Part shown: positions 31,118 to 40,590 of the stretch, in pieces
How positions within the stretch are numbered: the stretch's first letter is position 1
Layout of the letters: every line of letters begins with the position of its first letter
Assembly (NCBI GenBank): GCA_016124375.1
Contig: WGNV01000010.1
Location: 1 to 64,000 of the forward strand
Length of the DNA: 64,000 nt
Origin: Tepidisphaera sp.
GTDB taxonomy: Bacteria; Planctomycetota; Phycisphaerae; Phycisphaerales; UBA1924
Reading direction: 5' to 3'
Notes under the pieces: generated by a model
What the model was told of the DNA's origin: nothing
Seen by the model: the letters and a program-made list of their open reading frames with translations, nothing else
The model's database searches: none
Made by a program: the position numbers and the translations under genes

Positions 31118-31882
31118 ATGTCATTTGGACTCGGACATGGCCGCACGCTCGACGACGCCCCGGGAGTGGTGGGGGTGAGCCCCGCCGAACTGCCCGCGCT
31201 GCCCGACGAGGCGATGACCAACCCGTCGCTCGGGCACATCGATCCGCGTGGGTGGTTCAAAGAGCCCAGCGCGCCCTTCGAACTCGAAATCGGTTGCGGC
31301 AAAGGTTCGTTCATGCTGCAAGAAGCCGCGGCCAACCCGAGCACCAACTACCTGGGCATCGAGTGGGCCCGCGAGTTTTATCTCTACGCCGCCGATCGAG
31401 TCCGCCGCCGTGCCCTGCCCAACGTGCGCATGCTGCACACCGATGCCACCGAATTTTTGAAGTGGCGCTGCCCGGGCGAGATCATCCGCGTGATCCATCT
31501 GTACTACAGCGACCCCTGGCCCAAGGCCCGCCATCACAAAAACCGCGTCGTGCAGGACGCGTTCCTGGCCCAGGTCTATCGCGTGCTCGCGCCCGGCGGC
31601 GAACTTCGCGTCGTCACCGACCACGTCGAACTCTGGGCCTGGTGCGAGGAACATTTCGCGAGGTGGACCGACGGGGCCCGCGCCGCCGAGGTCTTGCCGC
31701 ACTTGGAGAAGGCGCTCGGGGGCTCGGCTCGGAGAGCCGACCTGCCCAGGCCTCCGTTCGAACGCCGCGGGTTCGAGGCTCCGACCTGGGCCGACGACGA
31801 CGAACTCATCGGCACCAACTACGAAAAGAAAACCCGCGCCGCAGGCCGCCCGCCCAACGCCTGCGTGCTGGTCAAGCGCTGA
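31118..31882 (+). CDS. trmB: tRNA (guanine-N7-)-methyltransferase TrmB
   Basis: 254 residues. SAM site ELEIGCGKGSFMLQ near residue 53, and the TrmB signature YYSDPWPKARHHKNRVVQ near 128 with Asp-Pro-Trp-Pro. The C-terminal TNYEKKTRAAGRP is the conserved final motif. The enzyme makes m7G46 in tRNAs. Residues about 203-211 (SARRADLPR) are encoded by a TCGGCT/AGCCGA hairpin that matches the second hairpin of the element inserted in the carboxylase gene, so this is probably another in-frame palindrome. No ribosome site is evident. Confidence 0.92.
   Translation: MSFGLGHGRTLDDAPGVVGVSPAELPALPDEAMTNPSLGHIDPRGWFKEPSAPFELEIGCGKGSFMLQEAAANPSTNYLGIEWAREFYLYAADRVRRRALPNVRMLHTDATEFLKWRCPGEIIRVIHLYYSDPWPKARHHKNRVVQDAFLAQVYRVLAPGGELRVVTDHVELWAWCEEHFARWTDGARAAEVLPHLEKALGGSARRADLPRPPFERRGFEAPTWADDDELIGTNYEKKTRAAGRPPNACVLVKR
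31724..31740. repeat. hairpin repeat inside trmB (family E fragment)
   Basis: TCGGCT-CGGAG-AGCCGA shares the 15-base core CGGCTCGGAGAGCCG with the element at 19673-19689. Confidence 0.6.
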
Positions 31883-31923
31883 GGCATGCCCGCGCCCCTC
31901 GTCGCAGGCCGCTTTTGCACCGC

Positions 31924-31956
31924 CAAAAAAAAGACCCCCCGAAATGTCGAGGGGCC
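31924..31956 (-). terminator. intrinsic terminator of the propeller-like dockerin gene
   Basis: Read on the minus strand, CCCCTCGA pairs with TCGGGGGG (one wobble) and is followed by TCTTTTTTTTT. Confidence 0.85.
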
Positions 31957-31999
31957 GTCATTCCCTAGTGCCCAGTGCCTGATGCCTAGTGCCTCTTCC

Positions 32000-34609
32000 T
32001 TACGGACACGCCCCGCCCGCGATCACGTTGATCAGCGCGTCCACGTCCCCCTGATCCGCTACGCCGTCGTTGTTGAAATCGGCGTTGGCGTTATTCGGGT
32101 TCTCGCCGCCGGCGATCACGTTGATCAGGTAATCCACATCGCCCTGGTCCGCCACGCCGTCCTGGTTCACATCCGGGTCGCACGCGGGCGCGCACGCCGG
32201 GTCGCCCGCCGCCCGCACACTGAGCGTGGCCGGCTCGCTCGTGGCGATGCCGCAGGCGTTGGTCACCACACAGTGATACATCGCGGCATCGGTCTCCTGC
32301 ACATCGTTCAACACCAGCGTGGCGGTCGCCGCCGACGGGTTCACACTCGTGTCGATGTCGCTGCCGTCTTTTCGCCATTGATATGTGCAGGCGCTCGTGC
32401 TGATGACTCCCACAGCGATGGTGGCGCCTGCGGGGCCCGGACACGCGGCCACATTCATCGGTTGCGCCAATATCTCCGGCGGCCCGGGCATCCGCCTCGC
32501 AAAGTTGTGACTGCTGAGCCCCGCAAAGGTCGTGAAGGCCCCGCCAACATACAAGTTTGCATCCTGAGTGGACAGAACGGCATACGTGAGGTTATAAGGG
32601 TCGGGTGCCACCAACTGAGACCAGGTGTCTGTGACCGTCGAGTAGTAGCTGATTGTGCCCGACGCGTAAGTTCCGGTGATGATGTCTCCACTCGGCAGCA
32701 ACGTCAGAGTTTGTGCATTCGGAGATGTTGCACCGAGCTTGCGCCATGTACCAGTCCCAAACGAGTAGCAGGACATTCCAGCGAGGCTTGGCAAAGTACT
32801 CGACACCGCGAGATCGCCGTTTGCCAGTTGGCCCATGGCAAGTACGGTCGACGGCCGCCCCGCTCCGAGCGCTTCCCATTCCGCCGTCTGCGGCGAATAC
32901 ACCGCGATGTGGTTGACGATCAGGGTGTCCACCCGGGTGAAGCTGCCGCCAACCACCAAGCGCCCATCCCGCAAAACACAAATCGAAGTCACCTGCCCGT
33001 CGATTGCGCCAAGCGACGTCCACGTCTGCGAATCAAGGTCATATGCGGCCAGGTTTGTCGCCGAGGTACCGCCCGCATGTGCAAACGAACCCCCGGCGTA
33101 TACCACTCGCGAAGGGCTCACGCCGAGCGCCATTACCGTGCCATCAACGCCCGCCCCAAGCGGTATCCAGACTTGGGCATCGTGGAGATACATTGCGATC
33201 CGAGAAGCCGGCGCGCCCCCTGCACTTTGAAACGCGCCGCCGGCAACCACATCGCCATTCTGGGTCACGGCTGCTGCGTACACGCCTCCATCCATGCCCG
33301 CGCCCATGGTCCTCCAGATATTGAACTCAGGATCAAAGCGAGCGACACGGTTCGCGCCCATCCCGCCGACCGAATTGAAATCTCCCCCTGCAAAAATCTC
33401 GCCGCTCGGTAGTTCGGCGAGGCATCGCACGGCCAGCGTTACCCCACACGTGGGCCCCATCCAAGTATTGGTGAGGTGCGAGAATCTGCCGACATTCTGA
33501 GCAAACCCATAGTTGATGACAGTAAAATTGCCACCTGCGACAATGTCGCCGTTCGGTTGCGTGTCAAAGCCGTAGATCGTTGGGGCCGATCCTGAAGGGG
33601 AGGTCAATGCTGACCAAGTCTGGTTAGCAACCGAAAATCTCGCCATGCCGCGAATTGACACCGGTCCTGCGCTGCCAAGAAGGCCGCCAACCACATAATC
33701 GTTGTGAATGTCGAGCGAAACATGGTAAATCGAGCCCGACAAGCCGCCCCCCACAATCGCCCAGCTATCGCTCTCGGGCGACCACAGGGCAACGCCAAAT
33801 ATGGTCCCAGCCGAAACGTTGAAGTACCCTTGCAGTCCCACAAGGATCTTCCCATCTGGCGTCTCAGCAAGGCTGAGCAGGTCATGTGCGCCCGCTGAAG
33901 TTGGGATCCACGTTCCAGAGGCTGGGACGAACCTAGCGACTCCACGCCCGACCATGCCGTTCACGTGGTCAAAGTTCCCGCCCACGACGAGATCCCCGTT
34001 GGAACGTACCAGTACCGCGTTGACTACGCCATTCACGCCCCCGGCCAGCGCCCTCCATGTGTCGGTGGAGGGCGAGTACACCGCCACATGCGCCGCGGGT
34101 ACGCCGCCCACCGTCACAAACGATCCCCCCACCAGGACATCTCCGTCGGGGAGACTGGCAACGGAGTACACGGTTCCATTCACTGCCCCGCCTACTGCCG
34201 CCCACGCATCGCTCGCCGGGTCATACATCCACAGCGAGTTCACGGCGCCCGCGACCAGTCTGCCGTTTGACAGCCGCGCCAGCGAATACACGTTTGCCGC
34301 GACACCCGCGCCCATGCTCGACCACGTGTTGGTCGCCGAATGAAACCGGAGAACGTGTGGCGCGGCGGGAATCATGCCCGAACTGGTAAAAAACCCACCA
34401 ACGACGAAGTCCCCATCGGGCAGGGCGAGGACCGCGCGGACGTCATAGTTGAGGCTCGGCAATGCGGAAATGTTTTCCCACGCGCCCCCGCACTGCGCCC
34501 CGGCTCTCAACGGCATGCACATGCCGAACAACAATGTACTCAGCGCCGCCACCAGCCTCAGATAGCCCACGCCACCCGCACCCTCACCACCATCGCATCG
34601 ACGAATCAT
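32000..34609 (-). CDS. large secreted propeller-like repeat protein with Ig and dockerin-type domains
   Basis: The second of two close ATGs is chosen because GGGGAG stands six bases before it and directly abuts the first. 869 residues with a signal peptide ending near LRAGAQ. About 14 repeats of 45-50 residues follow, patterned TVYSVASLPDGDVLVGGSF then VAVYSPSTDTWRALGAG. They are kelch/delta-60-like and should build one or two beta-propellers. Residues about 700-790 form an Ig-like domain (CTYQWRKDGSDI, MYHCVVTNACG). The tail loops are PDVNQDGVADQGD and ADFNNDGVADQGD. The repeat region is clearly less GC-rich than the Ig/dockerin end. Likely an adhesion or binding protein. Confidence 0.88.
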   Translation of the reverse strand: MIRRCDGGEGAGGVGYLRLVAALSTLLFGMCMPLRAGAQCGGAWENISALPSLNYDVRAVLALPDGDFVVGGFFTSSGMIPAAPHVLRFHSATNTWSSMGAGVAANVYSLARLSNGRLVAGAVNSLWMYDPASDAWAAVGGAVNGTVYSVASLPDGDVLVGGSFVTVGGVPAAHVAVYSPSTDTWRALAGGVNGVVNAVLVRSNGDLVVGGNFDHVNGMVGRGVARFVPASGTWIPTSAGAHDLLSLAETPDGKILVGLQGYFNVSAGTIFGVALWSPESDSWAIVGGGLSGSIYHVSLDIHNDYVVGGLLGSAGPVSIRGMARFSVANQTWSALTSPSGSAPTIYGFDTQPNGDIVAGGNFTVINYGFAQNVGRFSHLTNTWMGPTCGVTLAVRCLAELPSGEIFAGGDFNSVGGMGANRVARFDPEFNIWRTMGAGMDGGVYAAAVTQNGDVVAGGAFQSAGGAPASRIAMYLHDAQVWIPLGAGVDGTVMALGVSPSRVVYAGGSFAHAGGTSATNLAAYDLDSQTWTSLGAIDGQVTSICVLRDGRLVVGGSFTRVDTLIVNHIAVYSPQTAEWEALGAGRPSTVLAMGQLANGDLAVSSTLPSLAGMSCYSFGTGTWRKLGATSPNAQTLTLLPSGDIITGTYASGTISYYSTVTDTWSQLVAPDPYNLTYAVLSTQDANLYVGGAFTTFAGLSSHNFARRMPGPPEILAQPMNVAACPGPAGATIAVGVISTSACTYQWRKDGSDIDTSVNPSAATATLVLNDVQETDAAMYHCVVTNACGIATSEPATLSVRAAGDPACAPACDPDVNQDGVADQGDVDYLINVIAGGENPNNANADFNNDGVADQGDVDALINVIAGGACP

Positions 34610-34727
34610 CGTCATCTCCCCGCGGCCACCGCCTCGTCAGCCAGGGTGTCGCCGCGCCGCTCGCATTGTGAATCTGTCGCCGCCAAGTTGAATGCAAGCG
34701 TATTGAACCATGCCCTTGTCGGCAATC

Positions 34728-34745
34728 GAATATATTATAAATTCC
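34728..34745 (-). promoter_or_regulatory. AT-rich candidate promoter element
   Basis: Minus strand reads GGAATTTATAATATATTC, containing a TATAAT-like box about 120 bases before the propeller-like gene. No convincing -35 at ideal spacing. Confidence 0.35.
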
Positions 34746-34987
34746 AGGTGCGCAAGGAAATCTGCAAGGTCGCGAAGATCAAAGCGTGCTCACCAAATGC
34801 AAACCCTCGCCGCGGCAATCACGCGAGGCGTCCGAAAAAACCCAGGGCAATCGCTCGCCATCGTCCGCGTCCGTTCTTCTCATCGCGCCCGACTCGCCGC
34901 CCCGCGAAATCCCTGCTCGCCCCCGCCAGCTTCCTCGCGGCCCCGCAAATCCCGCAATCCGTCCTACCAACGTCACCCTGGCCGCGC

Positions 34988-35020
34988 AAAGAAAAGGCCC
35001 CCCGGAATCTCCGAGAGGCC
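34988..35020 (-). terminator. intrinsic terminator
   Basis: On the minus strand GGCCTCTCGGAG and CCGGGGGGCC form an imperfect hairpin followed by TTTTCTTT, about 100 bases past the stop of the dockerin gene ending at 35114. Confidence 0.75.
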
Positions 35021-35113
35021 GAGTCTGCTGGTCGCTGAGCGAGCTCACTGCACGCACGCCCGCACCGTGAACTTTTCACCAGTGCCCGGTGCACGGTCTC
35101 CCGCGCCACTGCC

Positions 35114-36184
35114 TTACGGACACGCCCCGCCCGCGATCACGTTGATCAGCGCGTCCACGTCCCCCTGATCCGCTACGCCGTCGTTGTTGAAGTCGGCGTT
35201 GGCGTTATTCGGGTTCTCGCCGCCGGCGATCACGTTGATCAGGTAATCCACATCGCCCTGGTCCGCCACGCCGTCCTGGTTCACATCCGGGTCGCACGTC
35301 GGGCCGGTCACCGTCACATCCATGTTCAGCTTCGCGGCATATCCCAGCACCGGCGCCAGCGCATTCTCCTTGCTGTAAAACGCCGGATACATCGGATTCG
35401 GCCCGCCCTGCCCGCTGGCCGGCGAAAAGCTCGTGATGATCACCCGGATCCGCCCCTCGCTCAGCCCCCGCGCCAGATACGCCTGCGTGGCCGGATCGCT
35501 CACGTTCACATCGAAGTACAGAGGCGTGCCGTCGGGCACGGCTTGGCCCGCCGTCAGCGCCGGGTTCTGCCCCGTCGCCATCGGAGTCGTGTCAAACCGG
35601 TCACGCACCTGGTCCGAAACATCCGTCGCGTTGCCCGCCGTGTCATACACCGCCGCAAACACGCTCCGCACCCGGTTCACAGGCGGGATCGGCGGCACCG
35701 TGCTGTACGCGCTGGTCTCGGTGAAGGTCGCGGCACTCTGGCCATTGCGATACCCCGCCGCGTACAGCTCCACCGGGTTGTTCACATCCGCGTCGGGCGT
35801 GTAGTCCGGGTCGGTGGTGGGGTACAGCGTCGAGACCGCGTCATACGAAGGGTCATACTGCCACTGGTTGTTCGCGCTGATGTACGCCGTCACCCGCATC
35901 GAGTTGATCACGTAGCGAGAAGCGTCCAGCCCGGTGGGCACCTGCCCGGGCGTGTCAAAGCCCAGCAGAAACTGACCGTCGCGGTCGTCAAAGCCGTCCA
36001 CCAGGATCGCCCCGAACGTGGGGATCGTCGTCTCGATCCCGGGGGTCGAGTTGAACGGATACATCCACCGATCCAGGGTGGGGGTGTCGAACGAAACCGT
36101 GTACTGCTGAGCCCGCGCGAGCCCCGAGAGGCCACAGAGCGACAGCACCGACGCCAGACCGACGAAGCCGCAGAACTTGCGCAT
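35114..36184 (-). CDS. secreted dockerin-type protein of unknown fold
   Basis: GGAG six bases before the ATG (MRKFCGFVG) sets the start. Signal peptide ends near LARAQ. Residues 27-295 form a beta-rich domain with no catalytic motif that I recognise (TVSFDTPTLDRWMYPFN, VTAYISANNQWQYDPSYDAV, ELYAAGYRNGQSAATFTE). The DRWMYPF and PLYFDVNVSD segments look like part of a jelly-roll. It ends with tail loops PDVNQDGVADQGD and ADFNNDGVADQGD. 187 bases of tag DNA differ by one base from the neighbouring propeller-like gene. Divergent from a pseudopilin gene. Confidence 0.8.
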   Translation of the reverse strand: MRKFCGFVGLASVLSLCGLSGLARAQQYTVSFDTPTLDRWMYPFNSTPGIETTIPTFGAILVDGFDDRDGQFLLGFDTPGQVPTGLDASRYVINSMRVTAYISANNQWQYDPSYDAVSTLYPTTDPDYTPDADVNNPVELYAAGYRNGQSAATFTETSAYSTVPPIPPVNRVRSVFAAVYDTAGNATDVSDQVRDRFDTTPMATGQNPALTAGQAVPDGTPLYFDVNVSDPATQAYLARGLSEGRIRVIITSFSPASGQGGPNPMYPAFYSKENALAPVLGYAAKLNMDVTVTGPTCDPDVNQDGVADQGDVDYLINVIAGGENPNNANADFNNDGVADQGDVDALINVIAGGACP

Positions 36185-36357
36185 TGGAATCTCCGATTTT
36201 CTAAGTGGGAAGTTTGGCGACAGGGAGGTCCGCTTCACTTTTACCGTCAAACGGGATAGATTACGGTCTGACAGGATACTAGGCTTTTTCGACTGGTCAA
36301 GGTCCGAAGAACGAATAAACTCGACCCGCCGCACGTTGTTCGCGGGTGGAGACACCG

Positions 36358-37314
36358 ATGGCAAACGCGTGCCCCTATCACAGAATGCGTGCGTGGATCA
36401 GTTCTTTGGGCTTTTCGAGCCCGCAGGTCCGCACCACCGGCCGCGTGCGGCGTTGCCCGCTTCGCGGCGCCTTCACGCTCATCGAGGTCCTGGTGGTCAT
36501 CGCGATCATCGGCATCCTGGTCGCCATCCTGGTTCCTTCGCTGGGCAAGGCCAGGTCCGCCGCCAAAATGACCCGTGAACTGGCGGGCGCCAAGAGCCTC
36601 ATGACCGCATTCGCGGCCTACACGAACGACTTCCGGGGCCAGATTCTCCCCGGTTACGCCAGCCGCGCCTGGGTCGATGGCGACATGATCGTCAACGACG
36701 AATCGGGCGAGCGCCTCTACGCCGAAAAAGCCCAGCGCTACCCGTGGCGGATCGCCCCGTACCTCAACTACGACTTCCGTGGCCTCTATCAGGACGACAA
36801 GGTCCTGGCCGACCTTCGCGCCGACGAAGCCCAGTACGAAACCTCCGGCCAGGGCTTCGAATACGTCGTCAGCCTCTACCCCTCCTTCGGCATGAACATC
36901 GCCTTCGTGGGCGGCAGCGACCTCAAAAGCGAGTTTTCGCCGGCGTTTCTGGGCGCCATCGGCAAGGTCTACGTCGATCACATCGACGACGTCAACCGCC
37001 CTTCTCAGGTCATTGCCTTCGCCTCTGCCCGGGCCGACGCCCAGCCCACGCTGCCCTTTGTCGGTCTGCCGCAGGGTTTCTTCAGGCTTGAGCCCCCTCG
37101 CTTTGCCGGCCCGCTGCAGTGGCAGAGCACCTACGACGACAAGGCGCCCTCACCGGGGCTCAACTCCGGCTTCGTGTCACTCAGGTGGGGTGGCAAGGCG
37201 GTAGCCGCGGCGATCGACTCCCACGCCTCGCTGCTGGGCTGGCCCGAGTTCAACGACATGCGCACCTGGTCCGATAAAGCAACCAACGCTGATTGGAACG
37301 TGACCCAGCGCTAG
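36358..37314 (+). CDS. type II secretion/pseudopilin-like protein with prepilin N-terminus
   Basis: GTGGAG six bases before this ATG; an in-frame GTG 12 bases earlier overlaps that site. The leader of about 37 basic residues ends GA, then FTLIEVLVVIAIIGILVAIL, the class III prepilin signal. The residue before the cleavage-site Phe is Ala rather than Gly. A single membrane helix is followed by a globular domain to residue 318 with no recognised fold beyond the planctomycete pseudopilin type. These proteins are processed by a prepilin peptidase and assembled into pseudopili or displayed on the membrane; the specific role is unknown. Confidence 0.85.
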   Translation: MANACPYHRMRAWISSLGFSSPQVRTTGRVRRCPLRGAFTLIEVLVVIAIIGILVAILVPSLGKARSAAKMTRELAGAKSLMTAFAAYTNDFRGQILPGYASRAWVDGDMIVNDESGERLYAEKAQRYPWRIAPYLNYDFRGLYQDDKVLADLRADEAQYETSGQGFEYVVSLYPSFGMNIAFVGGSDLKSEFSPAFLGAIGKVYVDHIDDVNRPSQVIAFASARADAQPTLPFVGLPQGFFRLEPPRFAGPLQWQSTYDDKAPSPGLNSGFVSLRWGGKAVAAAIDSHASLLGWPEFNDMRTWSDKATNADWNVTQR

Positions 37315-37815
37315 GCTGCGGCCTCGAAGCGCGAGCCCCGGCCCCGACGGACCCAAGAGCCCTTCGCTTCGGTTCATACATACATATTCCCAGACGCCAC
37401 GCGGGCCGACGCAAATTTGAGGCTTATCGGGCTCTATCGGCCGTGGAAATTTATGGCCCGAAACCCCAAAAACTTCCGACCTGCCGGTTGCGGCTTTCGA
37501 TTGTTGGGGGTAGATTGTGAGAGATCGCCTCTGTTGGAGCTTCGACTCCAGCGGGGGCGAGACCTTGGTTCTCGGGCGGAAACATCGGGGGGCGGCATCT
37601 TGATGGAGGATCGGACGGGGACTCTCTAACGCGTTCGCGTGTTCGTGTGCCCTGAAAGTTGGATCCGTCGGTGGCGCTCCCGGGTGCGTCGCGGGTGTGA
37701 GCGTGAGCGTGTCGCAGCGTGAGGCGACACGGCATCTTCTCACTCGCGGCCTCCTCCCGAGTGCGAGTTGCAAAGCCCGGCGATTGCTTCGTCGCGGCTT
37801 GAGAAAGGATTCGAA
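37315..37815. other. intergenic region or long leader before the second pseudopilin gene
   Basis: 500 bases without a supported gene. The last 110 bases look structured: CGTGTCGC/GCGACACG hairpin (37708-37731), then CTCACTCG pairing with CGAGTGCGAG, and a GCAAAGCCCGG segment. It could be a regulatory leader, but it does not match a riboswitch I can name. Confidence 0.5.
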
Positions 37816-38925
37816 ATGACGATGGAAAAGCGTTCGACGCGTGCGGCCTTCACGCTGATCGAGTTGCTGGTGGTCATCGCGATCATCGCGCTGCTCATCA
37901 GCATCCTCCTGCCCGCGCTGGGCAAGGCGCGTCTCACCGCCAAGTCGCTCCAGGAGCAGGCGTCGGCCCACAACCAGGTCACCGCCTACGCCGCCTACTA
38001 CACCGACAGCCGCGACAAGCTACTTTCCTCCAACTGCCACTGGGCGTGGAACCACGCGCCGGCCAACTCTTACAGCATCTTCCCCGCCGACCCCTTCAAC
38101 CCCGGCAAGCTGATGGAAGGCACGATCACCAAGACCTGGCCCTGGGACCTTCTCTCCAACAACTACTTCCCCCACCAGTCGATCATGATCGACAAGCTCA
38201 CCTACCAGGATTTCGCGAAGCGCAGCACCGCGTCGCAGCCCGGCCCCCAGCCCCAATACACCACGTACGGCGTCGATAGCTACGTCGCCGCGCTCGGCTG
38301 GCACCCCTCGCTGGGCATGAACGGCGTATACCTCGGTGGCGCGTTCCAGTTTGGTGCGTATCGCGGCCAGCCCGCGGGCGGCTACAACTACGGGCTCGAC
38401 CCCGGGCCAGCCGGCAACCCCAAGAACGCGGGCGGCCAGTTCTACGTCCGCTTCGCCACCGACGTCCGCTCTCCCGACCAGATCATCGTCTTCGCGTCCG
38501 CTCGCGGCGCCGACGTCGCTCAGGGCTTCTGGTGGGGCTACGGCGGATCTCGCCCGGACCCCATGACCCCGAGCCACAAGGTCCTCCCCGGCTACTTCCT
38601 CGTGATGCCGCCCAAGCCGCACCCCACGGGGATGTCCCTGAGCCCGGCCATGCAGGGCCACGCGGGGCAGGGGCTCCAGCTCGGCTGGGGCTGGAACACC
38701 ACTGGTGCACTGCCCGCCAACAGCAACACGTTCGACCCCCGTCGCGTGCCCAGCGAGTGGGGCAATCTTGACGCCCGCAACCTGGGCAAGGTCGTGACCG
38801 CGCAGTTCGACGGCAGCGTGAAGCTGCAGTCGCTCGAGCAGATGCGGGACATGCGCAAGTGGGCCAACATGGCCGCGAGCGCCGACTGGGCCTTCCCGAG
38901 CAACCCCGCGCAGATCTGGTGGTAA
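37816..38925 (+). CDS. type II secretion/pseudopilin-like protein with prepilin N-terminus
   Basis: AAAGGA six bases before the ATG (MTMEKRSTRA). Short leader ending AA, then FTLIELLVVIAIIALLISIL as prepilin helix. 369 residues in total. The globular part has many aromatic and proline residues (WPWDLLSNNYFPHQS, GFWWGYGGSRPDP) and a C-terminal segment VTAQFDGSVKLQSLEQMRDMRKW related to the previous pseudopilin (AAIDSHASLLGWPEFNDMRTW). The two genes are paralogues. Followed by a strong terminator. Confidence 0.87.
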   Translation: MTMEKRSTRAAFTLIELLVVIAIIALLISILLPALGKARLTAKSLQEQASAHNQVTAYAAYYTDSRDKLLSSNCHWAWNHAPANSYSIFPADPFNPGKLMEGTITKTWPWDLLSNNYFPHQSIMIDKLTYQDFAKRSTASQPGPQPQYTTYGVDSYVAALGWHPSLGMNGVYLGGAFQFGAYRGQPAGGYNYGLDPGPAGNPKNAGGQFYVRFATDVRSPDQIIVFASARGADVAQGFWWGYGGSRPDPMTPSHKVLPGYFLVMPPKPHPTGMSLSPAMQGHAGQGLQLGWGWNTTGALPANSNTFDPRRVPSEWGNLDARNLGKVVTAQFDGSVKLQSLEQMRDMRKWANMAASADWAFPSNPAQIWW

Positions 38926-38955
38926 GGTCGGTCTGACACGCCGCACGCTCTGAAT

Positions 38956-39010
38956 GCCGCGTCGGGCGGGTGCTCGCATCAGCGAGTGCCGCACCCGACG
39001 CGGCTTTTTT
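38956..39010 (+). terminator. intrinsic terminator of the second pseudopilin gene
   Basis: GCCGCGTCGGG pairs with CCCGACGCGGC around a second internal hairpin, followed by six T. Confidence 0.92.
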
Positions 39011-39110
39011 CTGCGCAACTCCAAACGGAACTGCGCCTGGGCGACGGTGAGACCCTCGCTGGCGCTTCGGGCTCGTAGGTCCGATGTGCCTCGTGGCGGC
39101 GACGTTCGGC

Positions 39111-40463
<1,353 letters not shown>

Positions 40464-40590
40464 TCGGGCTCCTGTGCTCTCCGCCGTGGCGCGGCGGCTG
40501 CCGCCGCCGGGAAGGGAGACGGTACGTCCGTCGCCGCGGGTTTTCCGGTGTTGAGGCTTTGCACGACGGAAAGTGCAAAGCTGAGCGGCG

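Larger units (their letters stand above)
34610..35113. other. intergenic region with AT-rich core and terminator
   Basis: About 500 bases with no supported gene. It contains the terminator of the downstream-coordinate gene (34988-35020) and an AT-rich stretch at 34728-34745 on the promoter side of the propeller-like gene. The rest is unremarkable. Confidence 0.6.

Noticed and set aside
37708-37815. Cyclic-di-GMP (GEMM) riboswitch before the pseudopilin gene
   Set aside because: Only the GCAAAGCC segment fits; the conserved CACAGGGCAAACC part and tetraloop/receptor are missing.
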